Shown in pieces: positions 26,671-35,036 of a stretch of DNA of 64,000 nucleotides (the first letter of the stretch is position 1; every line of letters begins with the position of its first letter). This DNA comes from Mucilaginibacter sp. cycad4 (GTDB lineage Bacteria; Bacteroidota; Bacteroidia; Sphingobacteriales; Sphingobacteriaceae), in the NCBI RefSeq assembly GCF_034263275.1, contig NZ_CP139559.1, positions 3,782,001 through 3,846,000 on the forward strand, in the 5' to 3' direction. Below the pieces are notes generated by a model. The model saw only the letters and a program-made list of their open reading frames with translations, had not been told where the DNA came from and searched no databases. The position numbers were made by a program, and so were the translations under genes.

Positions 26671-28206
26671 CTACTTAATGATCCCGGTAAGGGTGACGAT
26701 GGAACGGGCCGGAACAACATTCTTATCCCCGGTTATTTTACCGGCTTTAAGCTCATCACCCTGCGATGTTAAATAGGATGCCGTAAACTGAACTTTAACA
26801 TTATCCATATGAAATGCCGCGCTTACATCATTAGTACCCTGGTTAACTATAACCACGGTTAAGTTTTTTCCATTTTTAAATGCCGACACCAGCAAGGGCT
26901 TTCCTTCAGCTACCGATGAAACTTCAGCATCAACCCTCACAGCCCCGGGGTTAACAAACCTGCTGTAATTACCCATGGCCCAAAGCATTTTACTGCTGTA
27001 AAAATTGCCGTCGGTTTTATTTTTGTCGATGTAGATAAGGCCATCTTTATAGTCATAGGCCGAAATGGCTGTCCACCATTGCCAGGCCGATGCGTTGGCC
27101 GCCGTAAGATCGGTATGGATTACCGATGCTAAATATAATGCCGCATCTATACCCAGATCACGCTTATTGCCATCAATCTCGCCTGCGTTATCACCTAAAA
27201 TGCAATACTCCGACTGCCAGAAATCAAGTCCCTTAACAGCCGATACACTATCAGCCAATGCCCCACGAGCTTTTACTGACGATGCCATTGGCGACGTGGT
27301 AAAATAGCTGTGTGCTGCAATAGTTTTGGCTACCGAAGGCAGGTCGCCTATGTAATTGGCCGATCCCGGCTTGAAAAAATCTGTAATCTGACTGCCCTTA
27401 CCTGGCTTATCACCTTTAGTAAATAAGTAGTTGATGCTCCCGGCCTCGCCAACCAAAATCTTTGAGCTAATTTTATTATTGATGAATTCTTTATTGATGG
27501 CCCGTATTAATCCGGCAACTTCAGCATTATTATAAGGGGCTCCCTCCTGCCCTCCATCGCTCCAATCCCATTGGGGCTCGTTTATCGGGCTTATGTAATC
27601 AAATTTTACTTTGCTTACCTGCTCAACTCCCTTTACCACTTTGGCCAGGAATACGGCATAAGCATCATACTTATCAGGTGCAATATTCACTTTGCCCCCG
27701 GTAGCGTAAGCTTTGCCATTAATGGTAAACTGCACCGGCGGACTGTTATTAAAACCTAAAAATTGATTAACCCCGCGCTTTTTGGCCGCCTCAAGAAACC
27801 ACAACTGCCCGGCCTGGTTTTGCCAGTTATAGCTTCCATCACCGTTTAAAAACGATTCAGCACGGCGCCACTCGTCTTTAATGCCACTCTCATTTCCTTG
27901 CTGGGTACTGCCGGCACCAATGTTAAACCTCCATAATGACAAACCTATCCCTTTAGGTGAACCATCGGCATAGGTATCCCGGCTAAAAAGCAGGTCGGCA
28001 ATTTTGTTGCGCTTATCATCAGGCCAGTTACCCACAAACTGGCATGCCCAAGCATCCGACGCACCAAAATTGCTAATGGGTTGATGCGTTTTTGAAAAAT
28101 TGATATCAATAGTTACGTCTTTGCCCTGGCTGCTTACCAAAGGAATATTAATCCCCAAAGCAGCCACGGCCAACAGTACTTTTTTTATAGTAGTTTTTAT
28201 TATCAT
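26671..28206 (-). CDS. GH30 family hydrolase, endo-beta-1,6-galactanase-like
   Basis: 511 residues, signal peptide at the N-terminus. The sequence after it, SNFGASDAWACQFVGNWPDD, and the acid/base segment YISPINEPQWDWSDGG are characteristic of the GH30 branch (Glyco_hydr_30_2 type) that includes endo-beta-1,6-galactanases. Acid/base E210, nucleophile E333 in FWQSEYCILG. A beta-sandwich follows the barrel from about residue 415. Endo-beta-1,6-galactanases cut side chains of type II arabinogalactan, the glycan of arabinogalactan proteins. It leads the GH30-GH2-GH35 set and is separated from GH5 by a hairpin. Subfamily is an estimate from motifs. Confidence 0.85.
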   Translation of the reverse strand: MIIKTTIKKVLLAVAALGINIPLVSSQGKDVTIDINFSKTHQPISNFGASDAWACQFVGNWPDDKRNKIADLLFSRDTYADGSPKGIGLSLWRFNIGAGSTQQGNESGIKDEWRRAESFLNGDGSYNWQNQAGQLWFLEAAKKRGVNQFLGFNNSPPVQFTINGKAYATGGKVNIAPDKYDAYAVFLAKVVKGVEQVSKVKFDYISPINEPQWDWSDGGQEGAPYNNAEVAGLIRAINKEFINNKISSKILVGEAGSINYLFTKGDKPGKGSQITDFFKPGSANYIGDLPSVAKTIAAHSYFTTSPMASSVKARGALADSVSAVKGLDFWQSEYCILGDNAGEIDGNKRDLGIDAALYLASVIHTDLTAANASAWQWWTAISAYDYKDGLIYIDKNKTDGNFYSSKMLWAMGNYSRFVNPGAVRVDAEVSSVAEGKPLLVSAFKNGKNLTVVIVNQGTNDVSAAFHMDNVKVQFTASYLTSQGDELKAGKITGDKNVVPARSIVTLTGIIK

Positions 28207-28225
28207 CGTGTTTAAATCAACAAAT

Positions 28226-28251
28226 AAAACAGCACTAAACAGTGCTGTTTT
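28226..28251 (-). terminator. hairpin between GH5 and GH30
   Basis: A perfect 11-bp stem AAAACAGCACT / AGTGCTGTTTT with a 4-base loop, right after the GH5 stop, ending in TTTTATTT on the minus strand. Probably a partial terminator or mRNA-end stabiliser inside the PUL. Confidence 0.75.
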
Positions 28252-28260
28252 ATTGCAATA

Positions 28261-29763
28261 TTATTGTTGCACTATTTGCCATTGCTGGTTAGCAGCGCCG
28301 CCATAAGGCCACTGAATGATGCCTGCACCATTTGTGGTTGATGCGCCGTTAACATCAAGCGCAAGCCCGCTGTTGCGGTTAATTACTTTATAGATACCAT
28401 CGCTGGTAGCAGTAAGCTGCCATTGCTGGTTGTTGCCACCGTTCCACGGCCATTGTATAATGCCCGCGCCATTGGCGGTTGAACTCATATTAACATCAAG
28501 CGACTGCGTGCTGTTGCGGTTAGTTATTTTGTAATAGCCCCCGCCGTTGGCAGCAATAACCCATTGCTGGTTATTGCCCCCGTTTTGAGGCCACTGTATG
28601 ATGCCTGCTCCATTGGCCGTTGAGCCACCATTAACATCAAGCGCCTGGCCGCTGTTAACATTTAAAAACCTGTAGTATGCACCGGTATAAAATGTATCGG
28701 TACCACCGGCACCTACGCCCCAGGCATATTTAATGCGACTTAAGCCCGATGCATTTGTTGTTGACACGGTAAGGCTTGTACCGGTTCCGTTCAATTGTTG
28801 AATGGCGTAGCTATCGCCGGTACGTACGCCCGGCCAATAAACTGCGCCCATACCATAAGCACGTGCCTGGTTGGTTAAACCCTGCAGGTATGCTATTTCC
28901 TGGTCGCCGCCAATGGCCCCGGTATAATTTTTACCACCTGTCATCGGGATACCAAATTCGGTAAGTACTGCACGGCTGCTGTAGGCACCAATATTACCTT
29001 TCAAACGATTTTCCCATTGCAGAGCGGTTGTAAGTGTGCCGTTACTGAAAAAGGTATAATCATGGATCGACAATAAACAACCCGAAAAACGGCTATCGGC
29101 GCCAACGCCTGTAATATCCTGCGAATAAGAAGTACCGCTGATCAGGATCCTGCCTTGGGGAACAGATGGATAGTTGCTTAACCACTGGGCGCAAATGGTT
29201 GTCCAGTCGGTTAAAGAATAGCCGTGCGGCTCGTTAAAGATCTCGAAATACACATGCGCGTTGCTGCCATATTTGGCAACAATGGTTTGCCACATCGACC
29301 AAAACTCGGTTGTGTTATCTATCTTCCCGTCTGCAGATGATTTAGCTTCCCAGTAACCCAGTATTACATTCATTCCTTTACTCAGAGCCTTATCAATAAC
29401 ACCTGTATAAGAGTTCCACCAGGTTTGTGATACCGTTGAATAGTTTACAGGCAGCCTTACCGTATTTGCTCCTGTATTGGTTTGGATCCCTGTTAATACA
29501 GCATCAGCTTTAGCCGATACCGTGGCATAACTATCAGCAGATGTTAAGCCGCTTAATACCAGGATCCCGTCACTAAAGTTATCACCATCGGCAGCCCAGT
29601 TCACGCCTTTCAGCGCGCTTGCCGGTGTTGAATCTGTAATGACTGTTTTATCTCCTATTTTTACTTCATCCGGAGTGGATGATTTTTTTACTGATACGAT
29701 ATCCTTTTTACACCCGGCCGCCAAACAACACATCGCTAATAATGCAATACTTAAGTTCTTCAT
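28261..29763 (-). CDS. GH5 glycoside hydrolase lipoprotein with C-terminal ricin-B/CBM13 domain
   Basis: 500 residues from ATG 29763; a longer frame to 29922 runs back into susD and was rejected because MKNLSIALLAMCCLAAGCKK is a clean lipoprotein signal. Residues of about 50-335 form a GH5 barrel with acid/base E178 (FEIFNEPHG) and nucleophile E269 (VLTEFGIP). Residues of about 360-500 are a ricin-type beta-trefoil of three repeats, each with GAGIIQWP and a QQW end. Likely surface-exposed endo-enzyme that makes the first cuts for the PUL. The glycan target is unknown; GH5 covers many beta-linkages. Confidence 0.9.
   Translation of the reverse strand: MKNLSIALLAMCCLAAGCKKDIVSVKKSSTPDEVKIGDKTVITDSTPASALKGVNWAADGDNFSDGILVLSGLTSADSYATVSAKADAVLTGIQTNTGANTVRLPVNYSTVSQTWWNSYTGVIDKALSKGMNVILGYWEAKSSADGKIDNTTEFWSMWQTIVAKYGSNAHVYFEIFNEPHGYSLTDWTTICAQWLSNYPSVPQGRILISGTSYSQDITGVGADSRFSGCLLSIHDYTFFSNGTLTTALQWENRLKGNIGAYSSRAVLTEFGIPMTGGKNYTGAIGGDQEIAYLQGLTNQARAYGMGAVYWPGVRTGDSYAIQQLNGTGTSLTVSTTNASGLSRIKYAWGVGAGGTDTFYTGAYYRFLNVNSGQALDVNGGSTANGAGIIQWPQNGGNNQQWVIAANGGGYYKITNRNSTQSLDVNMSSTANGAGIIQWPWNGGNNQQWQLTATSDGIYKVINRNSGLALDVNGASTTNGAGIIQWPYGGAANQQWQIVQQ
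28264..28680 (-). repeat. three tandem repeats encoding the beta-trefoil
   Basis: Three units of about 135 bases, closely similar at DNA level over the part encoding NGAGIIQWP..GGxNQQW. They are part of the GH5 gene and keep reading frame. Confidence 0.8.
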
Positions 29764-29797
29764 AATTTTGCTATAGGTTAGAATTGGGTAGAAAAAA

Positions 29798-29822
29798 GGG
29801 GGAAGAAAGAAGTTCTTCCCCC
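29798..29822 (-). terminator. intrinsic terminator between susD and GH5
   Basis: Perfect 10-bp stem GGGGGAAGAA / TTCTTCCCCC, 5-base loop, followed on the minus strand by TTTTTT. It lies 15 bases after the SusD stop and 35 bases before the GH5 start. Confidence 0.88.
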
Positions 29823-29836
29823 GGGAATAGTTATTG

Positions 29837-31537
29837 TTAGTAACCTGGGTTTTGCTGCAACTGCCCACCAGATGCCTGGATCTCGGCCCTTGGTATTGGT
29901 AACCAATAATGTTTGGTTTCAAACTTGCGACCGTCTAAAGCTACTTTTGGTGTATAAGTAAATGTACCGTTGGCATTTTTAGTAATAATCACACCCCCTG
30001 CCGGTTTATTTTCGGTCACCTCGGCAATTTTCCAGCGGCGTACATCATAAAAACGGTGCTCCTCAAACGCCAGTTCAACACGACGCTCATAGCGTACAGC
30101 ATCACGCATTTGTGATTGTGACATTCCCCCAGCCAAAGCAGGCATATTAACACCCGGACGTGAACGGATCAGGTTAATAGCCGTACGTGCAGATAATGAT
30201 GAACCAGAAGGAACAACGTCAGGCCCGTAAGCTTCGTTAGCTGCCTCAGCAAAGTTCAACAGGATCTCGGCATAACGGAAATAGATCCATGGCTGGAAAC
30301 CCGCGTTACCCCATGGGTTTTGCAATGGATATGCATCATTCATGTATTTTTTTAGATAGTAGCCTGTTTTGGTAGTGTTCCAGTTATCGGCACCATCTTT
30401 ACTGTCTTTTCCACCTGGAATGAAGGCTTCGATATTTCTCTCGCGGTATGGGGCACCGTTGTATAACACAGTGGCAGCAAACCTTGGGTCGCGATGGTCA
30501 TATGGATGAGTTGGATCGTAGCCAGATGTGGGGTCGGTAATGGCTTTACCGTTGTCCATTTCATAATCATCTACCAGATTTTGCAATGGTGTATTACCTG
30601 CCCAGCCGCCATAGCCGTTTGGCCCGTTGGCTATTTCAAGGTGGGTATGATTTGCATTTTTAGTATACAAACGCTCAAAAATAGCTTCGTTAGTTTCGTT
30701 GGTCAAAAACAGGTTAGCGTAGCCACCTGTGTAAATACCATATTTATTAAGGCTGATAACTGCCTGTGCAGCTGTAACAGCATCGGCCCAGGTGCCAGCA
30801 GCATATAATGGGCTTGCAGCATATAATTTTAACCTTGATTTTAAAGCCAACGCTGCGCCTTTGGTAGCACGACCTAAAAGCCAGCTACCATCATTGTTTA
30901 GCGGCAATTTTGATGCGGCGTCATCAAGCTGGGCACTCACGTAATCAATACACTCCTTAATCGAAGCACGTTTAGATAGTGATGGGTCCTGCAGGTTATC
31001 ATTAAGATTAGTTACTTTATCACCCATCAAAACAACACCGCCATAATTGCGGATCAGGTCCTGGTAACGGAAAGCCCTGATAAATTTAAGTTCGCCCTCA
31101 ATGCGGGTTTTATGTGCCGCGCTCATCGACAGATTCGGCAAAAGAGCCAATGCTGAATTACATTCCCTTATGCTGCGGTAACTACGCCCCCAAAGTACTC
31201 CCGCACCGCCCAAATTTTCGGGTGCAAGCTGGCCCCTTTGAATAAGCCAGGTAGCATCGTCATTGTTATAAATTGACTCGTCAGTGAGTGAGCTCCACAT
31301 GCTGTACTCAAAACCACGGCCAAAGCCAGGGTTTGAACCATCACCCTCTTTATCCTGTAACCTGGCACCTATGTAACGATTAGTTACGTAAGCTTCAAAT
31401 ACCGCTGTATCCGAACCAATAGCCGATGAAGCGATCCTATCGGTAGGGGTTACATCCAGTAAATTTTTTTTACATGCTGTAATACTCAGCATACCGCCCA
31501 TCATTAAAAACAGCGGGGTTTTATATTGTAGTTTCAT
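29837..31537 (-). CDS. SusD/RagB-like outer membrane lipoprotein
   Basis: 566 residues. Lipoprotein signal ending SITACKK, then LLDVTPTDRI, the normal SusD start. TPR-like helices and the C-terminal AINLIRSRPGVNMPAL and HRFYDVRRWKI blocks are standard for the RagB/SusD family. It pairs with the SusC gene 12 bases upstream and is the surface glycan-binding protein of the PUL. Its length, greater than that of the other two SusD proteins here, fits the classical rather than the SusD-like 2 branch. Confidence 0.95.
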   Translation of the reverse strand: MKLQYKTPLFLMMGGMLSITACKKNLLDVTPTDRIASSAIGSDTAVFEAYVTNRYIGARLQDKEGDGSNPGFGRGFEYSMWSSLTDESIYNNDDATWLIQRGQLAPENLGGAGVLWGRSYRSIRECNSALALLPNLSMSAAHKTRIEGELKFIRAFRYQDLIRNYGGVVLMGDKVTNLNDNLQDPSLSKRASIKECIDYVSAQLDDAASKLPLNNDGSWLLGRATKGAALALKSRLKLYAASPLYAAGTWADAVTAAQAVISLNKYGIYTGGYANLFLTNETNEAIFERLYTKNANHTHLEIANGPNGYGGWAGNTPLQNLVDDYEMDNGKAITDPTSGYDPTHPYDHRDPRFAATVLYNGAPYRERNIEAFIPGGKDSKDGADNWNTTKTGYYLKKYMNDAYPLQNPWGNAGFQPWIYFRYAEILLNFAEAANEAYGPDVVPSGSSLSARTAINLIRSRPGVNMPALAGGMSQSQMRDAVRYERRVELAFEEHRFYDVRRWKIAEVTENKPAGGVIITKNANGTFTYTPKVALDGRKFETKHYWLPIPRAEIQASGGQLQQNPGY

Positions 31538-31548
31538 TATCGTTTGAT

Positions 31549-34500
31549 TTAAAATTTCACGTTAGCACCTAAGTTTATAATTCGTTGCTGCGGATAAAAC
31601 TGGCCGCTACCACTGGTTCCCTCAGGATCATAATCCTTAACTTTACTAATAGTGAACAAGTTGAAAGCGCTTGCATAAACCCTTAAGCCGCCAATTTTAA
31701 GTTTTGACAGGAACGGTGCGTTGAAATTGTAGCCCAATTGTGCGTTCTTTAACCTCAGGAACGATGCATTATTGAGCCAGAAATTGTTCGGGTATAAACC
31801 ACCACTTATGGCGTTCGATGCACGGTCGGTTACTCTTGGATAAGTTCCATTGGTATTTGACGAACTAAAGCGGTTATCGGCCCAGCTACTGTAAAAATTA
31901 CCTACGCTACCTGCTTCAGGCAACACATATTGACTAACCTGGGCCTGGCCTGCAAACAGGACCGATAGATCAAACCCTTTATACGCAGCATTTAAACTAA
32001 ACCCGTAAGTGATTTGAGGGATGTTACCGTATTTTGTACGGGTTTGGTCGTCGGCGGTAATTTTACCATCATTGTTGTAATCAAGGTATTTCAAATCACC
32101 AACTTTTGCACCCGGAACATGTGGATAAGCGTCGAGCTCGGCCTGGGTACGGAATATACCGATGGCATCGTAGAGCAACGATGTGCCCAATGGACGTCCT
32201 GTTTGTCGCTGATAAGGCAACGTAGCAGCTGTGCTTGCTTCATCAATAAAAACAATTTTGCTTTTTGCATAAGTGAAGTTTCCGCTTACACCCCATGTAA
32301 AGTCATGACCGCTACTGTTGTAACCTAATGTTGCCTCAAAACCATCACTGTTAACTTTGCCAATATTTTCTAAAGGTACTAAAGGCGTATAATTTGCAGA
32401 ACCATCGTTATAAGGGTTTACGATACCTGACGATCCCGGAACAGAAGCATTCCTTGCAGCAAGGATGTTATTTCTCCTTTGCTGGAAATAAATAGCCTCT
32501 ACCGTAAAGTTATGAAGGAAAGTGGCGTTGATACCTATATCGAGCTTTTTAGCGGTTTCCCACGTTATGTTAGGATTTGCCAGTTTTGTAAGATTGACGT
32601 TTGGCTGAATAACGTTAGAACCACTGCCAGGTAAGCTGGCTACAAAGCCATTATTTACTAAAGAATAGTTATTAAAATACTGAAAAGGTGATATATTATC
32701 ATTACCTAACGAGCCATAAGAAACCCTCAGTTTCAAATCATCAAAAAAGCCGACGCTATTTTTAAACCAGTTTTCCTTCGTAATTCTCCAACCAACCGAA
32801 GCCGAAGGAAAATACCCCCATCTGGTCGCACCCGGGAATACAGAAGTTCCATCGGCACGTAATTGGCCTTCAAACAAATACTTTTCATCATAAGAGTATG
32901 TTAAACGACTAATGTAGCTGGCGCGGTTATAATTTGAACTCAATCCCGAGTTAAGATAATCGGTAGCTGCACCTCCACCTTGCGATAAATCAGGCAGTTG
33001 CGATGACAAATAGTTATAGCGGGTGGCATCAAAATACTCTTTGTGGTTTTTGCTTTGCTCATAGCCTACAAAAGCGCTTATATCGTGCAAACCAAATTTG
33101 TGTGCATAGTTCAATTTGATGTTGGAAGTTAGCAAACTCTGATTTTCCTGCGACTCGAATAAAGTAGCAGCATTATTGTTACCTCCTACAGTAACTTTGT
33201 TATAAACCTGTGTGCTCGCAACATAGCTGTATAAAACGTACGGTTTGCTGAAATTTTTATCGAAATTGTATGATTTATCAACCGAGAAAAAACCATCAAC
33301 AGATAAACCTTCAATGCCGGGGATAGCATAGCTACCTTTTAAAATACCATTGAAAACCTGTTTAGGGTTATTGTTGATACCCCCAATATCGGTTGCCTGC
33401 ACGGCCGGGTTATTGTTTTCAATACCTGTAGTTGGCAAACCATTTGGATAATAAGCTGCAACAATAGGCTTAGCCCGGTAAACAGAACGAAAAAGATCGC
33501 CGGCACCTGTAACAGGGAACTGCCTGTCTTCCTCACGGCCAGATAACGACAAACCTACTTTTAAGCGTTTGGTAACATTGGCATCAATATTTGAGCGAAA
33601 ATTATATTGATGATATTTGGTTGCGCCATTTTTATAAATACCATCCTGGTAAAGCGTACCCAGTGAAACAAAGTATTTTATATCCTCGCCACCGCCCGAA
33701 ACCGAAAGGCTATGTTGGTTTTGCAACGCCGACCCTTTAAGCGTTTGCTTTTCCCAATCAGTATTTGGATAGTTTAACGGATCTGATCCGTCTTTGAATT
33801 TCTGGATCTGATCAGCTGTGTAAGATTGATTTAAGCCACCTGCCGGGTTCGAATCATAATTAATCTCATTCATGATCTGGGCATAAGTGGCAGCATCAGC
33901 CATTTTTGGCAAGCGTGTTGGTGAACTAAAGCCCTGATTAAAGCTATAATTGATAGTTGGTTTACCCGATTTACCACGTTTTGTGGTAATGAGGATAACA
34001 CCGTTTGCGGCCCTGTTACCATAAATAGCAGCAGACGCATCCTTTAATACCGACATGGTTTCGATATCGTTGGGGTCGAGCCGCTCTAAACCACCTATCT
34101 GGGCAGGGATACCGTCAACAACAACCAATACATCGTTATTACCTGTTGTGGCCAAACCACGTACAGTAATACCCGAACCGTCATACCCTGGCTCACCGCT
34201 GCGATTGTTAACAATTACACCCGAAAAACGACCGGCAATACCATTTGAAAGGTTCGGTTGAGGGCTTTTTACCAGCTCAGAACCTTTTACCTGCGAAATG
34301 GAACCTGTTAAGGTTGCCTTTTTCTGTGTACCATAACCTACAACCACTACCTCATTCAGTGACTTTGAATCGGCTGTTAATTGCACATTGATGGTGGTTT
34401 GCCCATTAAGGCTAACTTCATGAGGAGTGTAGCCAATATACTTGAATACGAGAGTACCTGATGACGCATCGGGTACATTAAGGCTGAACTTACCATTAAT

Positions 34501-34752
34501 GTCGGTAATTACGCCGGTTGTTGTACCTTTAAGCACAACGCTTACACCGGGCAATGTTTCGCCTCTTTCGTCGGTAACTTTACCGGTTATCCTGGCATCA
34601 GGTAAGCGCTGCTCGTTAATGGTACCCCCAAAAGCCATTACCGGCATTTGGACTGTAGCTAAACAAGCTACGGCCATGCCGGCCGCAACGACGAAAAAGC
34701 GGGGTGACCTTTTCCGATGGGGAGAATCCTTTACATGTAAATTTAGTTTCAT
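31549..34752 (-). CDS. SusC/RagA-like TonB-dependent outer membrane transporter
   Basis: 1067 residues from ATG 34752 (MKLNLHVKDSPHRKRSPRFF); an upstream 18-codon extension has no start support. N-terminal signal region, CarboxypepD_reg-like domain (DARITGKVTDERGETLPGVS), TonB box LNEVVVVGYGTQKK, plug with a DNDVLVVVDGIPAQIGG-like block and the DASAAIYGNRAANGVILITT signature, then the barrel ending in INLGANVKF. It would import arabinogalactan-type oligosaccharides together with the adjacent SusD. Located next to the hybrid two-component regulator gene. Confidence 0.95.
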   Translation of the reverse strand: MKLNLHVKDSPHRKRSPRFFVVAAGMAVACLATVQMPVMAFGGTINEQRLPDARITGKVTDERGETLPGVSVVLKGTTTGVITDINGKFSLNVPDASSGTLVFKYIGYTPHEVSLNGQTTINVQLTADSKSLNEVVVVGYGTQKKATLTGSISQVKGSELVKSPQPNLSNGIAGRFSGVIVNNRSGEPGYDGSGITVRGLATTGNNDVLVVVDGIPAQIGGLERLDPNDIETMSVLKDASAAIYGNRAANGVILITTKRGKSGKPTINYSFNQGFSSPTRLPKMADAATYAQIMNEINYDSNPAGGLNQSYTADQIQKFKDGSDPLNYPNTDWEKQTLKGSALQNQHSLSVSGGGEDIKYFVSLGTLYQDGIYKNGATKYHQYNFRSNIDANVTKRLKVGLSLSGREEDRQFPVTGAGDLFRSVYRAKPIVAAYYPNGLPTTGIENNNPAVQATDIGGINNNPKQVFNGILKGSYAIPGIEGLSVDGFFSVDKSYNFDKNFSKPYVLYSYVASTQVYNKVTVGGNNNAATLFESQENQSLLTSNIKLNYAHKFGLHDISAFVGYEQSKNHKEYFDATRYNYLSSQLPDLSQGGGAATDYLNSGLSSNYNRASYISRLTYSYDEKYLFEGQLRADGTSVFPGATRWGYFPSASVGWRITKENWFKNSVGFFDDLKLRVSYGSLGNDNISPFQYFNNYSLVNNGFVASLPGSGSNVIQPNVNLTKLANPNITWETAKKLDIGINATFLHNFTVEAIYFQQRRNNILAARNASVPGSSGIVNPYNDGSANYTPLVPLENIGKVNSDGFEATLGYNSSGHDFTWGVSGNFTYAKSKIVFIDEASTAATLPYQRQTGRPLGTSLLYDAIGIFRTQAELDAYPHVPGAKVGDLKYLDYNNDGKITADDQTRTKYGNIPQITYGFSLNAAYKGFDLSVLFAGQAQVSQYVLPEAGSVGNFYSSWADNRFSSSNTNGTYPRVTDRASNAISGGLYPNNFWLNNASFLRLKNAQLGYNFNAPFLSKLKIGGLRVYASAFNLFTISKVKDYDPEGTSGSGQFYPQQRIINLGANVKF

Positions 34753-34978
34753 ATAGTTTTTAATTTGGTTTTTAATTGATTTAAACTTTGCTCTGCAAAG
34801 GCACAAAAACAGGAGTGCGACTAAAGCATTGGTTAGTTGCTATCGTCTTTTTCCCTATTACAATAATGCCGGATACAAAAGCCTGGTTTAAACCTTGGTT
34901 ATTGGTAGGGCTAAATTGCGTGTAAAATGCAAAATTGAGTGAGGGGTAAATTCTGATTAAGACAGGGGGTATTTCATA

Positions 34979-35013
34979 AAAAAGCCTCAAAATCACTGTT
35001 TTTGAGGCTTTTT
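34979..35013 (-). terminator. terminator of the regulator gene
   Basis: 14-bp stem AAAAAGCCTCAAAA / TTTTGAGGCTTTTT with T runs on both strands, 24 bases after the stop of the hybrid two-component gene. Confidence 0.88.
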
Positions 35014-35036
35014 AAAGAGGGGGTAAATTAATATTG

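Noticed and set aside
29764..29922. N-terminal extension of the GH5 reading frame into susD
   Set aside because: It crosses a strong terminator, and the internal ATG begins a perfect lipoprotein signal.
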